A DNA stretch of 64,000 nt, taken from contig NZ_JBHUOP010000004.1 in assembly GCF_042683685.1 (NCBI RefSeq), forward strand, positions 470,965 through 534,964, written 5' to 3'. The first letter of the stretch is position 1. Each line of letters starts with the position of its first letter. The stretch comes from Timonella corticicola (lineage in GTDB: Bacteria; Actinomycetota; Actinomycetes; Actinomycetales; Cellulomonadaceae). Below the pieces are notes generated by a model. It did no database searches. It saw nothing but the letters and a program-made list of their open reading frames with translations, and had not been told where the DNA came from. The translations under genes were made by a program, and so were the position numbers. Positions 52,276 through 61,601 of this stretch are shown here, in pieces.

Positions 52276-52536
52276 CTAAGCCTGATCGGTCGGAATATCG
52301 GGACCCTGGACGACACACTCCACGAATGGTGGCAGGAACGAGTAGGAGACCTCGGCAGAGACGTCTGGGTGCTCGTTCAGCGCCTCGCAAGGCTGCGCGC
52401 GGTTGTTGTGATAGATCGCGGCCATGCATATACATGCAATCAGGGTCGATATGCCCCACAGGATGAAAGTTGACTTTCTGCGCGGTGAGTCGTTCCCAGC
52501 AGTGTAGGGATTGTAGCCGGATGGCGGGATTGACAA
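52276..52536 (-). CDS. Small predicted membrane protein, unknown function
   Basis: I do not recognise this 86-residue protein. A Pro/Ser/Tyr-rich N-terminus ('SIPPSGYNPYTAGNDSPRRK') precedes one membrane segment ('STFILWGISTLIACICMAAIY') and a short extracytoplasmic part with two cysteines ('QPCEALNE', 'VECVVQGP') that could form a disulfide. TTG 52536 is chosen because AAAGGAA lies 7 nt upstream; the frame opens 25 residues earlier without a site. It is alone on the minus strand, convergent with pheT and divergent from argC. Confidence 0.65.
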   Translation of the reverse strand: MSIPPSGYNPYTAGNDSPRRKSTFILWGISTLIACICMAAIYHNNRAQPCEALNEHPDVSAEVSYSFLPPFVECVVQGPDIPTDQA

Positions 52537-52680
52537 TGTGTTTCCTTTATCTGAATCGCAGTTGAAAAGCGCGTAATAGATGGTTGTCTCGCAGGGGCGT
52601 CTGTATTTCAACGCACGAGTGTCCTGTGTCGCACATCATATTCCACGATGTGAAAGATTGGGTTTCGCCCCGCCAATCCA

Positions 52681-52716
52681 CTGTGTTTATTCTCAATGAA
52701 GTGTATTGTTATGCAC
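52681..52716 (+). promoter_or_regulatory. argC promoter/possible ArgR operator region
   Basis: An A/T-rich stretch upstream of argC, much richer in A/T than its surroundings, contains TATTGT (52704-52709) 7 bp before ATG 52717, consistent with a leaderless -10 box. Half-site-like elements (ATTCTC, ATGAAG, TTATGCAC) make it a candidate for ArgR binding, since argR is in this operon, but no canonical full ARG box is present. Confidence 0.35.
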
Positions 52717-53772
52717 ATGGTTTACAGTGTCGCAGTTGCAGGAGCGAGCGGTTACGCAGGCGGAGAGATCCTGCGCATCCTTGCCGATCACCCGGAAATC
52801 GAGATTGGGGCGGTCACGGCGCATTCAAATGCGGGAACCCCACTCGGTCAGCATCAACCGCATATCCGCGGATTGGCCGACCGTATCTTGAAACACACCA
52901 CTGTAGAGAATCTATCAGGGCACGACATCGTTGTTCTAGCGTTGCCGCACGGTGCCAGTGGTGAAATAGCAGCGCAACTTCCTGCCGAGACCCTGGTCGT
53001 GGACTTGGGCGCGGATCACCGCCTCGAGAGCGCGGCTGACTGGGAGGAGTACTACGGTAGCGCTCACGCCGGTACCTGGACCTACGGGATGCCGGAGCTG
53101 ATCATCGGCGTGGGTGACCGGCAGCGTTCACAACTCACACAAGCGCGGCGGATCGCAGTTCCCGGATGCAACGTGACGGCAGTCACGCTCGGCGTGCAGC
53201 CTGGTATTGCGACAGGTCTGGTGTCGGCCACCGATATCGTTTCGGTCTTGGCCGTGGGGTATTCGGGGGCAGGCAAGGCGTTGAAGCCGCACCTACTCGC
53301 CTCGGAGGCCTTGGGCAATGCGGTCCCATATGCGGTGGGCGGAACGCATCGTCATATCCCGGAGATCGGCCAGAACCTGAAGAAGGCGGGTGCCCAGCAC
53401 TTCTCAATCTCGTTTACGCCCGTTCTCGTGCCGATGTCGCGTGGCATCTTGGCCACGACAACCGCTCAGCTTGCCCCCGGAGTTGCTGAGCCGACTGATG
53501 AGCAACTGCATGCGATCTGGAGTGCGGCATACGCTGACGAACCGTTCATGCAGGTGCTGCCACAGGGTGTGTGGCCGACAACGGCACCGACTGTTGGTGC
53601 GAATACTGCGCACATTCAGGTTGGCTGGGACAAGAAGGCCAAGCGTGTGGTGACCGTATGCGCAATCGATAACCTGGTCAAGGGAACTGCGGGCGCTGCG
53701 GTGCAGTCGATGAACGTGGCTCTTGGCCTACCAGAAGATCTTGGTTTGACGATTCAGGGAGTAGCGCCATGA
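52717..53772 (+). CDS. argC: N-acetyl-gamma-glutamyl-phosphate reductase
   Basis: NADPH-dependent reductase, third step of arginine synthesis. Rossmann start 'YSVAVAGASGYAGGEILRIL', 'VLALPHGASGEIA', 'DLGADHRL' and the catalytic cysteine C151 in 'VPGCNVTAVTLG'; 'HRHIPEIGQNL' is also typical. ATG 52717 gives the family N-terminus and 351 residues; in-frame ATGs at 52711 and 52696 are alternatives. Overlaps argJ by 4 bp. Confidence 0.97.
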   Translation: MVYSVAVAGASGYAGGEILRILADHPEIEIGAVTAHSNAGTPLGQHQPHIRGLADRILKHTTVENLSGHDIVVLALPHGASGEIAAQLPAETLVVDLGADHRLESAADWEEYYGSAHAGTWTYGMPELIIGVGDRQRSQLTQARRIAVPGCNVTAVTLGVQPGIATGLVSATDIVSVLAVGYSGAGKALKPHLLASEALGNAVPYAVGGTHRHIPEIGQNLKKAGAQHFSISFTPVLVPMSRGILATTTAQLAPGVAEPTDEQLHAIWSAAYADEPFMQVLPQGVWPTTAPTVGANTAHIQVGWDKKAKRVVTVCAIDNLVKGTAGAAVQSMNVALGLPEDLGLTIQGVAP

Positions 53773-54932
53773 CCGTGACCACGCCACAGGGTTTCAGGGC
53801 GGCCGGTATCGCCGCAGGAGTCAAGGCATCGGGAAACAAGGATGTCGCCGTTGTCATCAATGATGGACCGTTGGATGTTGCCGCAGCGGTTCTCACCTCG
53901 AATCGGGTCCATGCCGCACCCGTCGCCTGGACCCGTCAAGCCGTGGCGGACGGACGAGCACGCGCGATCGTGCTCAACTCTGGTGGCGCGAATGCCTGCA
54001 CCGGCCCAGACGGCTTCGCTGACACGCACCGCACTGCGGAGTATCTTGCTCAGAGACTCGACATCTCTGCGCAGGACGCGCTCGTGTGTTCCACAGGGTT
54101 GATCGGGGTGCGTTTGCCGATGGATAACCTGTTCTCCGGAATCGACACGGCGCTCGCCGGGCTGTCAGTGGATGGCGGCTCGGATGCCGCTGACGCGATC
54201 ATGACCACGGACACGGTCTCCAAGACCGCTGTTTTCGCAGGTGCTGGCTGGTCCATTGGAGGCATGGCCAAGGGCGCGGGCATGTTGGCTCCCGGATTGG
54301 CGACGATGCTGTGCGTGATCACGTCGGATGCGGTGGTGTCTGCGGCTGTGGCCGATGCGGCTCTGCGCGCCGCCGCACGGGTCACGTTTGATCGGGTGGA
54401 TTCGGATGGATGCATGTCCACGAATGACACCGTTGCGCTACTCGTTTCCGGCGCCTCACACAAGGAGGTGAGTGCGGAAGAGTTCACGAGCGCGCTCACC
54501 CAGGTGTGTGCGGACCTCTCTCGCCAACTGGTCGCGGACGCTGAGGGCGCTTCTCACGATATCGCGGTGAAGGTGGTCAACGCATCGAGTGAGGATGCAG
54601 CGGTTGCCGTTGCCCGTGCGGTGACGCGTTCGAACCTGTTCAAGGCCGCGATGTTCGGTAACGACCCAAACTGGGGTCGCGTTCTGTCGGCGGTGGGTAC
54701 GGTGCCGGAGGACGTTGCTCCGTTCAACGCGAATCTGCTTGACGTCTCGATCAACGGCGTTCAGATCTGCCGCGCGGGAGGAGTGGGGGAAGACCGAGAA
54801 CTCGTGGACCTCGCCTCCAACCGCGAGGTGCACGTGGAGATCGACCTGCACGCAGGAGATGCCACAGCGACAGTCTGGACCAATGACCTCACCCACGACT
54901 ACGTTCACGAGAACAGCGCATACTCATCATGA
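53769..54932 (+). CDS. argJ: Bifunctional ornithine acetyltransferase/N-acetylglutamate synthase
   Basis: Transfers acetyl from N-acetylornithine to glutamate, closing the acetyl cycle, and may also make N-acetylglutamate from acetyl-CoA. 387 residues as a precursor that cleaves itself before the nucleophile T179 in 'GLATML' (preceded by 'KGAGMLAP'). Other signatures: 'VLNSGGANACTG' and 'GNDPNWGRVLSAVG'. Whether it is mono- or bifunctional cannot be read; no separate argA-like gene is in the window. Overlaps argC and argB by 4 bp. Confidence 0.97.
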   Translation: MTVTTPQGFRAAGIAAGVKASGNKDVAVVINDGPLDVAAAVLTSNRVHAAPVAWTRQAVADGRARAIVLNSGGANACTGPDGFADTHRTAEYLAQRLDISAQDALVCSTGLIGVRLPMDNLFSGIDTALAGLSVDGGSDAADAIMTTDTVSKTAVFAGAGWSIGGMAKGAGMLAPGLATMLCVITSDAVVSAAVADAALRAAARVTFDRVDSDGCMSTNDTVALLVSGASHKEVSAEEFTSALTQVCADLSRQLVADAEGASHDIAVKVVNASSEDAAVAVARAVTRSNLFKAAMFGNDPNWGRVLSAVGTVPEDVAPFNANLLDVSINGVQICRAGGVGEDRELVDLASNREVHVEIDLHAGDATATVWTNDLTHDYVHENSAYSS

Positions 54933-55852
54933 TCATCGAAGACAACGGAATCGATCCGTCCGCAGACCTCACCCCGATCCAAAAAGCTGAGGTTCTGCTT
55001 GAGGCCCTCCCATGGCTGCAACAGTTCAAGGGCGCCCTCGTAGTGATCAAATATGGTGGCAACGCCATGATCGACGAGGAACTCAAAGCAGCGTTTGCCC
55101 AGGACATGGTGTTCCTTAAGCACATGGGCCTGCAGCCCGTCATCGTTCACGGCGGCGGCCCTCAGATCTCCGAGATGCTCGGCCGGCTGGGAATCGAGAG
55201 TGAGTTCCGCGGTGGGTTCCGCGTGACCACGCCCGAGGCGATGGACGTTGTGCGTATGGTCCTCACGGGAAAGGTCTCGCGTGAACTGGTGGGACTGCTC
55301 AACGCGCACGGACGCTACGCAGTGGGACTGTCTGGTGAGGATGGTGGACTGTTCCAAGCACGCCGCCGCACCGCAACGGTCAACGGGGAGTCCGTGGACG
55401 TGGGACTCGTCGGTGACGTGGTCAAGGTAAACCCACAGGCAGTTTCCGACCTTCTCGCAGCGGGACGCATCCCGGTCGTGTCAACCGTCGCCCCAGACAT
55501 TGACGATCCGACAACGGTCTTGAACATCAACGCGGATACGGCAGCCTCGGCGCTCGCGGTAGCGCTCGGTGCCCGCAAGTTGATTGTGCTCACCGATGTC
55601 GAGGGACTGTACACGAACTGGCCCGACAAGGGCTCGCTGGTCAGCCAGATTGCTGCAAGCGAACTCGCGCAACTCCTACCGACCCTTGAAAGTGGAATGG
55701 TCCCCAAGATGGAGGCCTGCCTCCGCGCTGTTGAGGGCGGTATCAGCGAGGCCCACGTCATTGACGGACGAATCGCACACTCAATCCTTATGGAGGTCTT
55801 CACCTCAAAGGGTATCGGCACGATGGTGATCCCCGACGGGAGCATGAAATGA
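54929..55852 (+). CDS. argB: Acetylglutamate kinase
   Basis: Phosphorylates N-acetylglutamate. 307 residues: 'VVIKYGGNAMIDEEL', 'IVHGGGPQISEML', 'VGLVGDVVKVNP', 'NINADTAASALAVALGA' and 'TDVEGLYTNWPDKGSLVSQI' are family signatures. The N-terminal extension before the first beta strand is the type seen in arginine-inhibited hexameric enzymes, so feedback control is likely. Overlaps neighbours by 4 bp. Confidence 0.98.
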   Translation: MIIEDNGIDPSADLTPIQKAEVLLEALPWLQQFKGALVVIKYGGNAMIDEELKAAFAQDMVFLKHMGLQPVIVHGGGPQISEMLGRLGIESEFRGGFRVTTPEAMDVVRMVLTGKVSRELVGLLNAHGRYAVGLSGEDGGLFQARRRTATVNGESVDVGLVGDVVKVNPQAVSDLLAAGRIPVVSTVAPDIDDPTTVLNINADTAASALAVALGARKLIVLTDVEGLYTNWPDKGSLVSQIAASELAQLLPTLESGMVPKMEACLRAVEGGISEAHVIDGRIAHSILMEVFTSKGIGTMVIPDGSMK

Positions 55853-57177
55853 CCCAGCAAACCTCACAAGACAGCGCACTGACCCCCCAGCCCCACAGTG
55901 CACGCGGCAGCGCAGCATCGAAACCGGCCGCAACCGGAATCCTCGACACCCCGCACACCAACGCGGAGTGGACCGCGCAGTATGGCGCAGCGATCATGGA
56001 CACCTTCGGTCTACCGCAGCGTGTGCTCGTGCGCGGTGAAGGACCGTACGTGTGGGATGCCGATGGCAAGCGATACCTCGATCTGCTTGCCGGAATCGCG
56101 GTGAACGCGCTCGGACACGCACACCCCACCCTGACCGCAGCGATCTCCGCGCAATTGGGCACGCTGGGCCATGTATCAAACTTCTTCGGCACACCCACCC
56201 AGATATCCCTCGCACACGCACTGCTCAACATCACTGGCGCGCCAACCGGGTCAAAGGTGTTCTTCACCAACTCGGGTGCAGAGGCCAACGAAGCCCTGTT
56301 CAAGATGGCCCGCAAAACTGGACGCAAGCGGATCCTCGCACTTGAAGGCTCATTCCACGGCCGGACCATGGGAGCCCTCGCACTCACCTCGAAGCAGGCC
56401 TATCGGGAGCCGTTTGAACCGCTTCCAGGAGGCGTGGAGTTCCTGCCCTTCGGCGATGTCCATGCACTCGAAGAAGCATTCGCGACATCAGGTGACGACG
56501 TGGCAATGCTCATCGTCGAACCCCTGCAGGGCGAGGCTGGAGTGCGCCCACTACCAGCCGGATACCTCACCAAAGCCCGCGAACTGACTACCCAACACGG
56601 TGCACTCCTCGCAATCGATGAGGTGCAAACCGGGATCGGGCGCACCGGAACATGGTTTGGATATCAACACCACCATATCGGTGGTGGCATCCAACCAGAC
56701 GCCATCAGCCTTGCCAAAGGACTCGGCGGAGGATTCCCCATCGGAGCCGTGGTCGCCTACGGCGAGCACGCAGCAACCCTGCTCACCCGTGGACAACACG
56801 GAACCACCTTCGGCGGAAACCCGGTCGCAGCCGCAGCGGCACTCGCCACTCTCGGCGTGCTCGAACGCGATCACGTCTTGGACAACGTCACGCAACTCGG
56901 CACACACATCCGAGGCCAACTCGTCGCCAAGCAACACCCACTCATCAAAGACGTGCGCGGTGAAGGACTGCTCATCGCACTCCAACTGACCGGGGACTTC
57001 TCGGCCAAGATCGCTGCACGCGCCCTAGACGCGGGCTTCATCGTGAACGCGGTCAACCCAAGCGCAATCAGGCTCGCGCCACCACTGAACCTGTCCCCGG
57101 CACAAATCCAACCCTTCCTTGATTTCATCGACCATCTGCCACAGTTCGAGGCCGAGCTGGAAACGGAGCAACCATGA
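55849..57177 (+). CDS. argD: Acetylornithine aminotransferase
   Basis: PLP enzyme that forms N-acetylornithine. 442 residues; a polar 25-residue start is followed by the class III aminotransferase fold: 'FFTNSGAEANEALFKMARK', 'FHGRTMGALALTSK', 'LAIDEVQTGIGRTG' and 'ISLAKGLGGGFPIGA' with PLP lysine K290, 'HGTTFGGNPVAAAA'. Overlaps argB and argF by 4 bp. Confidence 0.97.
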   Translation: MTQQTSQDSALTPQPHSARGSAASKPAATGILDTPHTNAEWTAQYGAAIMDTFGLPQRVLVRGEGPYVWDADGKRYLDLLAGIAVNALGHAHPTLTAAISAQLGTLGHVSNFFGTPTQISLAHALLNITGAPTGSKVFFTNSGAEANEALFKMARKTGRKRILALEGSFHGRTMGALALTSKQAYREPFEPLPGGVEFLPFGDVHALEEAFATSGDDVAMLIVEPLQGEAGVRPLPAGYLTKARELTTQHGALLAIDEVQTGIGRTGTWFGYQHHHIGGGIQPDAISLAKGLGGGFPIGAVVAYGEHAATLLTRGQHGTTFGGNPVAAAAALATLGVLERDHVLDNVTQLGTHIRGQLVAKQHPLIKDVRGEGLLIALQLTGDFSAKIAARALDAGFIVNAVNPSAIRLAPPLNLSPAQIQPFLDFIDHLPQFEAELETEQP

Positions 57178-58106
57178 CCCGCCACTTCCTCCGCGACGAC
57201 GACCTGACACCCACCGAACAACGCGAAGTGCTCGAACTCGGGCTCGCCCTCGCGCAAGACCGTTACCTCAAACGCACCTTCGAGGGACCGCGAGCCGTCG
57301 CCATCATCTTTGACAAGCCATCGACACGCACCCGCGTCTCCTTCTCCACGGGAGTCGCCGAGATGGGCGGCTACCCACTCGTGATCGACGCCGCAGGCTC
57401 GCAACTCGGCCGGGGCGAGCCCATAGCCGACACCGCACGAGTCCTCACCCGCCAAGCCTCAACCATCGTGTGGCGCACCTTCGGCCAGGAAAACGTCGAG
57501 GAAATGGCGGCACATTCGACCGTCCCCGTCATCAACTCCCTGACCGACCAGTTCCACCCCTGCCAGATCCTCGCGGACCTGCTCACAGTGGCACAGCACA
57601 GGGGAGGAGTCGACGCACTCAAGGGTCAAATCCTGACCTACGTCGGAGACTGCGCCAACAACATGGCCCACTCCTACCTGCTCGGGGGAGCCACAGCAGG
57701 CATGCACGTACGCGTTGGCGGACCCGCAGGCTACCTACCAGACCCACAGATCGTTGCCGACGCCGAGAAAATCGCGGCGCAAACCGGCGGCTCAATTCTG
57801 GTCACCACCGACCCGGCGCAGGCGCTCGCAGGCGCGAATGTGATCGCCACGGACACCTGGGTGTCGATGGGTGATGAAGACTCCGCTGATGAGCGTTCCC
57901 TGCCGTTTGTGCCGTTTCAGGTCAACGGGGAAGCCATGAAGATCGCGGCACCAGACGTGCTCTTCCTGCACTGCCTGCCCGCATACCGCGGCAAGGAAGT
58001 CACCGCCGAGGTCATTGACGGACCACAGTCCGTTGTCTGGGATGAGGCGGAAAACCGTCTCCACGCACAAAAAGCACTCATGGCCTGGCTGGTGGAGAAC
58101 TCATGA
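57174..58106 (+). CDS. argF: Ornithine carbamoyltransferase
   Basis: Joins ornithine and carbamoyl phosphate to citrulline. 310 residues with the carbamoyl phosphate motif S50-T-R-T-R54, 'FHPCQILADLLT', and the ornithine/catalytic motif H266-C-L-P269. This is the anabolic position in the operon (no arcA/arcC nearby). Overlaps argD and argR by 4 bp. Confidence 0.97.
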   Translation: MTRHFLRDDDLTPTEQREVLELGLALAQDRYLKRTFEGPRAVAIIFDKPSTRTRVSFSTGVAEMGGYPLVIDAAGSQLGRGEPIADTARVLTRQASTIVWRTFGQENVEEMAAHSTVPVINSLTDQFHPCQILADLLTVAQHRGGVDALKGQILTYVGDCANNMAHSYLLGGATAGMHVRVGGPAGYLPDPQIVADAEKIAAQTGGSILVTTDPAQALAGANVIATDTWVSMGDEDSADERSLPFVPFQVNGEAMKIAAPDVLFLHCLPAYRGKEVTAEVIDGPQSVVWDEAENRLHAQKALMAWLVENS

Positions 58107-58639
58107 GCCAACTAGGACCAGGTTCCGTCCCCGCGACGAAGGCAGCCCGCCACGCCCGAATCGTACACATCCTGGGTGACCAGTCGATCCACTCCCAGGC
58201 TGAGCTTGCCAAGGCACTCGCCGAGGACGGTCTCTATGTCACGCAGGCCACGCTGTCGCGCGACCTGATCGAACTGCGTGCGGAGAAGATTCGCGACGAG
58301 TCGGGTGGTCTGGTCTACTCGGTTGCGCAGGAGGGAACAGATCCCGCGCGCGTCGCGCGCGAAACGGCAGCCTCCCTTGCTCGATTGGCGCGGCTGTGTG
58401 CCGAAATGCTGATCTCGGCTGAGAGTTCAGGAAGTTTTGTCGTGCTGCGGACACCGCCGGGTGCCGCTCAGTATTTTGCGTCGGTGATCGACACCACCGG
58501 AATCCGGGGCGTGATGGGCACGATCGCCGGTGACGACACCGTGCTCGTGATCGCCCGAGACAGTGTGCCCGGCAAGGATATCGCCGCACGATTCGTTTCG
58601 CTGGCGAGTGAGGGACTCGGCGAAACCTCTGCGGGATAA
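58103..58639 (+). CDS. argR: Arginine repressor
   Basis: Hexameric, arginine-sensing repressor of the arg operon. N-terminal winged helix ('ARIVHILGDQSIHSQAELAK', 'YVTQATLSRDLIELRAEKI') and C-terminal arginine-binding domain ('VVLRTPPGAAQYFASVIDTTG', 'GTIAGDDTVLVIAR'). 178 residues, normal. Its place inside the operon it controls is standard for actinobacteria. A 94-bp gap follows before argG, where a second promoter or operator may lie. Confidence 0.97.
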   Translation: MSQLGPGSVPATKAARHARIVHILGDQSIHSQAELAKALAEDGLYVTQATLSRDLIELRAEKIRDESGGLVYSVAQEGTDPARVARETAASLARLARLCAEMLISAESSGSFVVLRTPPGAAQYFASVIDTTGIRGVMGTIAGDDTVLVIARDSVPGKDIAARFVSLASEGLGETSAG

Positions 58640-58733
58640 CGCCTACGCCTATCCTTTGGACACAGAAGTAACTAGGTTTGTAACAGTTGAGATTATTGCG
58701 GCAGACCGACCCCATTGAGAAAGAGATGAAACG

Positions 58734-59975
58734 ATGACTGAACGCGTTGTACTGGCCTATTCAGGTGGCCTCGACACGTCCGTTGCAATCGGCTGGATTG
58801 CTGAAGCCACCGGCGCTGAGGTGATCGCTGTCGCGGTTGACGTAGGCCAGGGCGGTGAAGACCTCGAGGTCATCCGCCAGCGCGCACTCGACTGTGGCGC
58901 GGTTGAAGCCTATGTTGCTGATGCCCGCGAGGAGTTCGCAACCGAGTACTGCATGCCCGCACTGCGCGCGAACGGCCTATATCTTGACCGTTACCCGCTG
59001 GTGTCTGCACTCTCACGTCCGACCATCGTGAAGCACCTCGTGCGTGCCGCACGCCAGTTCGATGCCACCACTGTCGCACACGGCTGCACCGGTAAGGGCA
59101 ACGACCAGGTGCGGTTCGAGGTCGGCATCACCTCACTTGCACCAGACCTCAAGTGCATCGCGCCGGTTCGCGATCTCGCACTGACTCGTGAGAAGGCAAT
59201 CGCCTACGCGGAGAAGCACGATCTACCCATTGAGACCACCAAGCACAACCCGTTCTCGATTGACCAAAACGTGTGGGGACGCGCCGTTGAGACCGGATTC
59301 CTTGAGGACATCTGGAACGGTCCAACCAAGGACGTGTACAACTACACTGACGACCCAACCTTCCCGCCGGTTGCAGACGAGGTTGTCATCACGTTCGAGC
59401 GCGGTGTTCCAGTAGCAATCGATGGTGTGGCTGTCACTCCATTGCAGGCGATTCAGGAGATGAACCGTCGTGCCGGCGCCCAGGGTATCGGACGCATCGA
59501 CATCGTCGAGGATCGCCTTGTCGGTATCAAGTCCCGTGAAATCTACGAGGCTCCAGGAGCAATTGCACTGATCGCAGCGCACCAGGAACTCGAGAACGTC
59601 ACCCTTGAACGCGAGCAGGCTCGCTTCAAGCGCCAGGTTGAGCAGCGCTGGACTGAACTCGTGTACGACGGCATGTGGTTCTCGCCGCTCAAGCGCTCGC
59701 TCGACTCTTTCATCGACGACACCCAGCGCTACGTCTCCGGTGACATTCGTATGACCCTGCACGGTGGACGCGCAACCGTGACCGGACGTCGTTCGGAGTC
59801 CTCGCTCTACGACTTCAACCTCGCCACCTATGACGAGGGGGATTCATTCGACCAGAGCCAGGCACGTGGCTTCATCGAGATCTACGGTTTGCAGGCAAAG
59901 CTGTCTGCTGCTCGTGACGTGAAGTTCGGCAACGGTGTTGACCTGTCCGGCTTCACCCTGAACACGGACAAGTGA
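58734..59975 (+). CDS. argG: Argininosuccinate synthase
   Basis: ATP-dependent condensation of citrulline with aspartate. 413 residues: ATP loop 'LAYSGGLDTSVAIGWI', 'AVDVGQGGEDLEVI', 'VAHGCTGKGNDQVRFE' and 'LYDFNLATYDEGD'. Type 1 synthase as in most actinobacteria. An AAAGAGATGAAACG stretch precedes ATG 58734. argH follows 6 nt after its stop. Confidence 0.98.
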   Translation: MTERVVLAYSGGLDTSVAIGWIAEATGAEVIAVAVDVGQGGEDLEVIRQRALDCGAVEAYVADAREEFATEYCMPALRANGLYLDRYPLVSALSRPTIVKHLVRAARQFDATTVAHGCTGKGNDQVRFEVGITSLAPDLKCIAPVRDLALTREKAIAYAEKHDLPIETTKHNPFSIDQNVWGRAVETGFLEDIWNGPTKDVYNYTDDPTFPPVADEVVITFERGVPVAIDGVAVTPLQAIQEMNRRAGAQGIGRIDIVEDRLVGIKSREIYEAPGAIALIAAHQELENVTLEREQARFKRQVEQRWTELVYDGMWFSPLKRSLDSFIDDTQRYVSGDIRMTLHGGRATVTGRRSESSLYDFNLATYDEGDSFDQSQARGFIEIYGLQAKLSAARDVKFGNGVDLSGFTLNTDK

Positions 59976-59981
59976 TTCATC

Positions 59982-61454
59982 ATGACTGACCGCGAAGAAA
60001 GCACTTCGCAGCCAGTCGGCACGGAGGCGGCTGACGCAGCCGCCTCCGGCGAGCGGGTATCCCTGTGGGGTGGACGCTTCGCCGGTGGACCGGCCGACGC
60101 TCTGGCTGCTCTGTCCAAGTCCACCCACTTTGACTGGCGCCTTGCTGGTCAGGACATCGCTGGTTCGAAGGCCCACGCACGTGTCTTGCACGCGGCTGGG
60201 CTACTCACCGCCCAAGAACTTGAGGGCATGCACGACGCCCTCGACGACCTGTGGGCAGATGTCCAAAACGGCGTGTTCGTGGCGGCAGATGACGACGAAG
60301 ACGTACACACCGCACTTGAGCGCGGCCTGATCGAACGGGCCGGCACCGAATTGGGCGGCAAGCTCCGTGCAGGACGTTCCCGTAACGACCAGATCGCCAC
60401 GCTCGTACGTATGTATCTGCGGGAGCAGGCGAAGGAGGTCAGCAACCTCGTGCTCGATGTTGTGGATGCTCTTATCGCACAGGCGCAAGAACAGCCGAAT
60501 GCGCCGATGCCAGGACGTACACACCTACAGCACGCTCAACCCGTACTGCTTGCACATCATCTGCTGGCGCACGCATGGCCGATGCTGCGTGACGTTGACC
60601 GGTTCATCGACTGGGATCTGCGCGCCGCTAAGTCGCCGTACGGTTCGGGCGCGTTGGCAGGGTCATCCCTCGGTCTTGACCCCGCTGCGGTTGCTACCGA
60701 CCTCGGGTTTGACGGTCCGGTCGAGAACTCGATTGACGGCACGGCATCGCGCGACGTCGTCGCCGAGTTCGCTTTCGTTGCTTCGATGCTCGCCATCGAT
60801 CTGTCGCGCCTGTCCGAGGAGATCATCATCTGGAACACGAAGGAATTCGGGTTTGTCACTCTGGATGATGCCTTCTCTACGGGTTCCTCGATCATGCCGC
60901 AGAAGAAGAACCCGGATATCGCGGAACTTGCACGAGGCAAGGCTGGTCGTATCATCGGTGACCTCACCGGACTGCTCACCACCCTCAAGGGGCTACCGCT
61001 TGCATACAACCGTGACCTCCAAGAGGACAAGGAGCCAGTGTTCGACCAGATCGACACGCTCTCCATTCTCCTACCGGCCTTCGCGGGCATGGTCGCGACC
61101 ATGAAGTTCGACACCGAGCGCATGGCCGAGTTGGCGCCGCAGGGATTCTCGCTCGCAACAGACATCGCCGAATGGCTGGTTCGCGAGGGCGTTCCATTCC
61201 GTATCGCACACGAGGTTGCAGGTTCGTGCGTTCGGGTCTGCGAGGAACGAGGCATTGAACTGTGGGACCTCAGCGATGCAGATCTCGCCGAGATCTCGGA
61301 GCACCTCACCCCAGCGGTGCGTTCAGTGCTGTCCGTTGAAGGCTCGCTTGGTTCCCGCAATGCAGTGGGCGGAACCGCCCCGGAGCGTGTCGCCGAGCAA
61401 CTCGAACAGGCAAAGGAACAGGTTGCAGAGTTCCGGTACTGGGTCAACGGCTAA
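59982..61454 (+). CDS. argH: Argininosuccinate lyase
   Basis: Splits argininosuccinate to arginine and fumarate, the last step. 490 residues; fumarase/aspartase superfamily with 'AGRSRNDQIATLVRMYLR', 'PGRTHLQHAQPVLLAHHLLAH' region and the signature 'GSSIMPQKKNPDIAELARGK' (catalytic Ser among S302-S303). The first 30 residues are a polar extension. It ends the arg cluster and is followed by a long hairpin. Confidence 0.98.
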   Translation: MTDREESTSQPVGTEAADAAASGERVSLWGGRFAGGPADALAALSKSTHFDWRLAGQDIAGSKAHARVLHAAGLLTAQELEGMHDALDDLWADVQNGVFVAADDDEDVHTALERGLIERAGTELGGKLRAGRSRNDQIATLVRMYLREQAKEVSNLVLDVVDALIAQAQEQPNAPMPGRTHLQHAQPVLLAHHLLAHAWPMLRDVDRFIDWDLRAAKSPYGSGALAGSSLGLDPAAVATDLGFDGPVENSIDGTASRDVVAEFAFVASMLAIDLSRLSEEIIIWNTKEFGFVTLDDAFSTGSSIMPQKKNPDIAELARGKAGRIIGDLTGLLTTLKGLPLAYNRDLQEDKEPVFDQIDTLSILLPAFAGMVATMKFDTERMAELAPQGFSLATDIAEWLVREGVPFRIAHEVAGSCVRVCEERGIELWDLSDADLAEISEHLTPAVRSVLSVEGSLGSRNAVGGTAPERVAEQLEQAKEQVAEFRYWVNG

Positions 61455-61468
61455 CAAGCTTAAAAATG

Positions 61469-61512
61469 GGTGAAGGGTGGTTCAGAGCACATGTGCTGAA
61501 CCACCCTTCACC
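61469..61512. terminator. Long hairpin after argH
   Basis: 17-bp perfect stem (61469-61485 with 61496-61512) and 10-nt loop. On the plus strand no U-tract follows; on the minus strand it is followed by ATTTTTA. It most likely still ends the arg message, but its best orientation as a terminator is against leftward transcription. Confidence 0.7.
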
Positions 61513-61601
61513 GTTGTCAACACTTCTGGCTGGCCTTCCACGCCCTCTAATACTAAATGAAGTGGCCTGTCGCCTAGGTGTTGTGGCACCCTGAATGGGT
61601 T

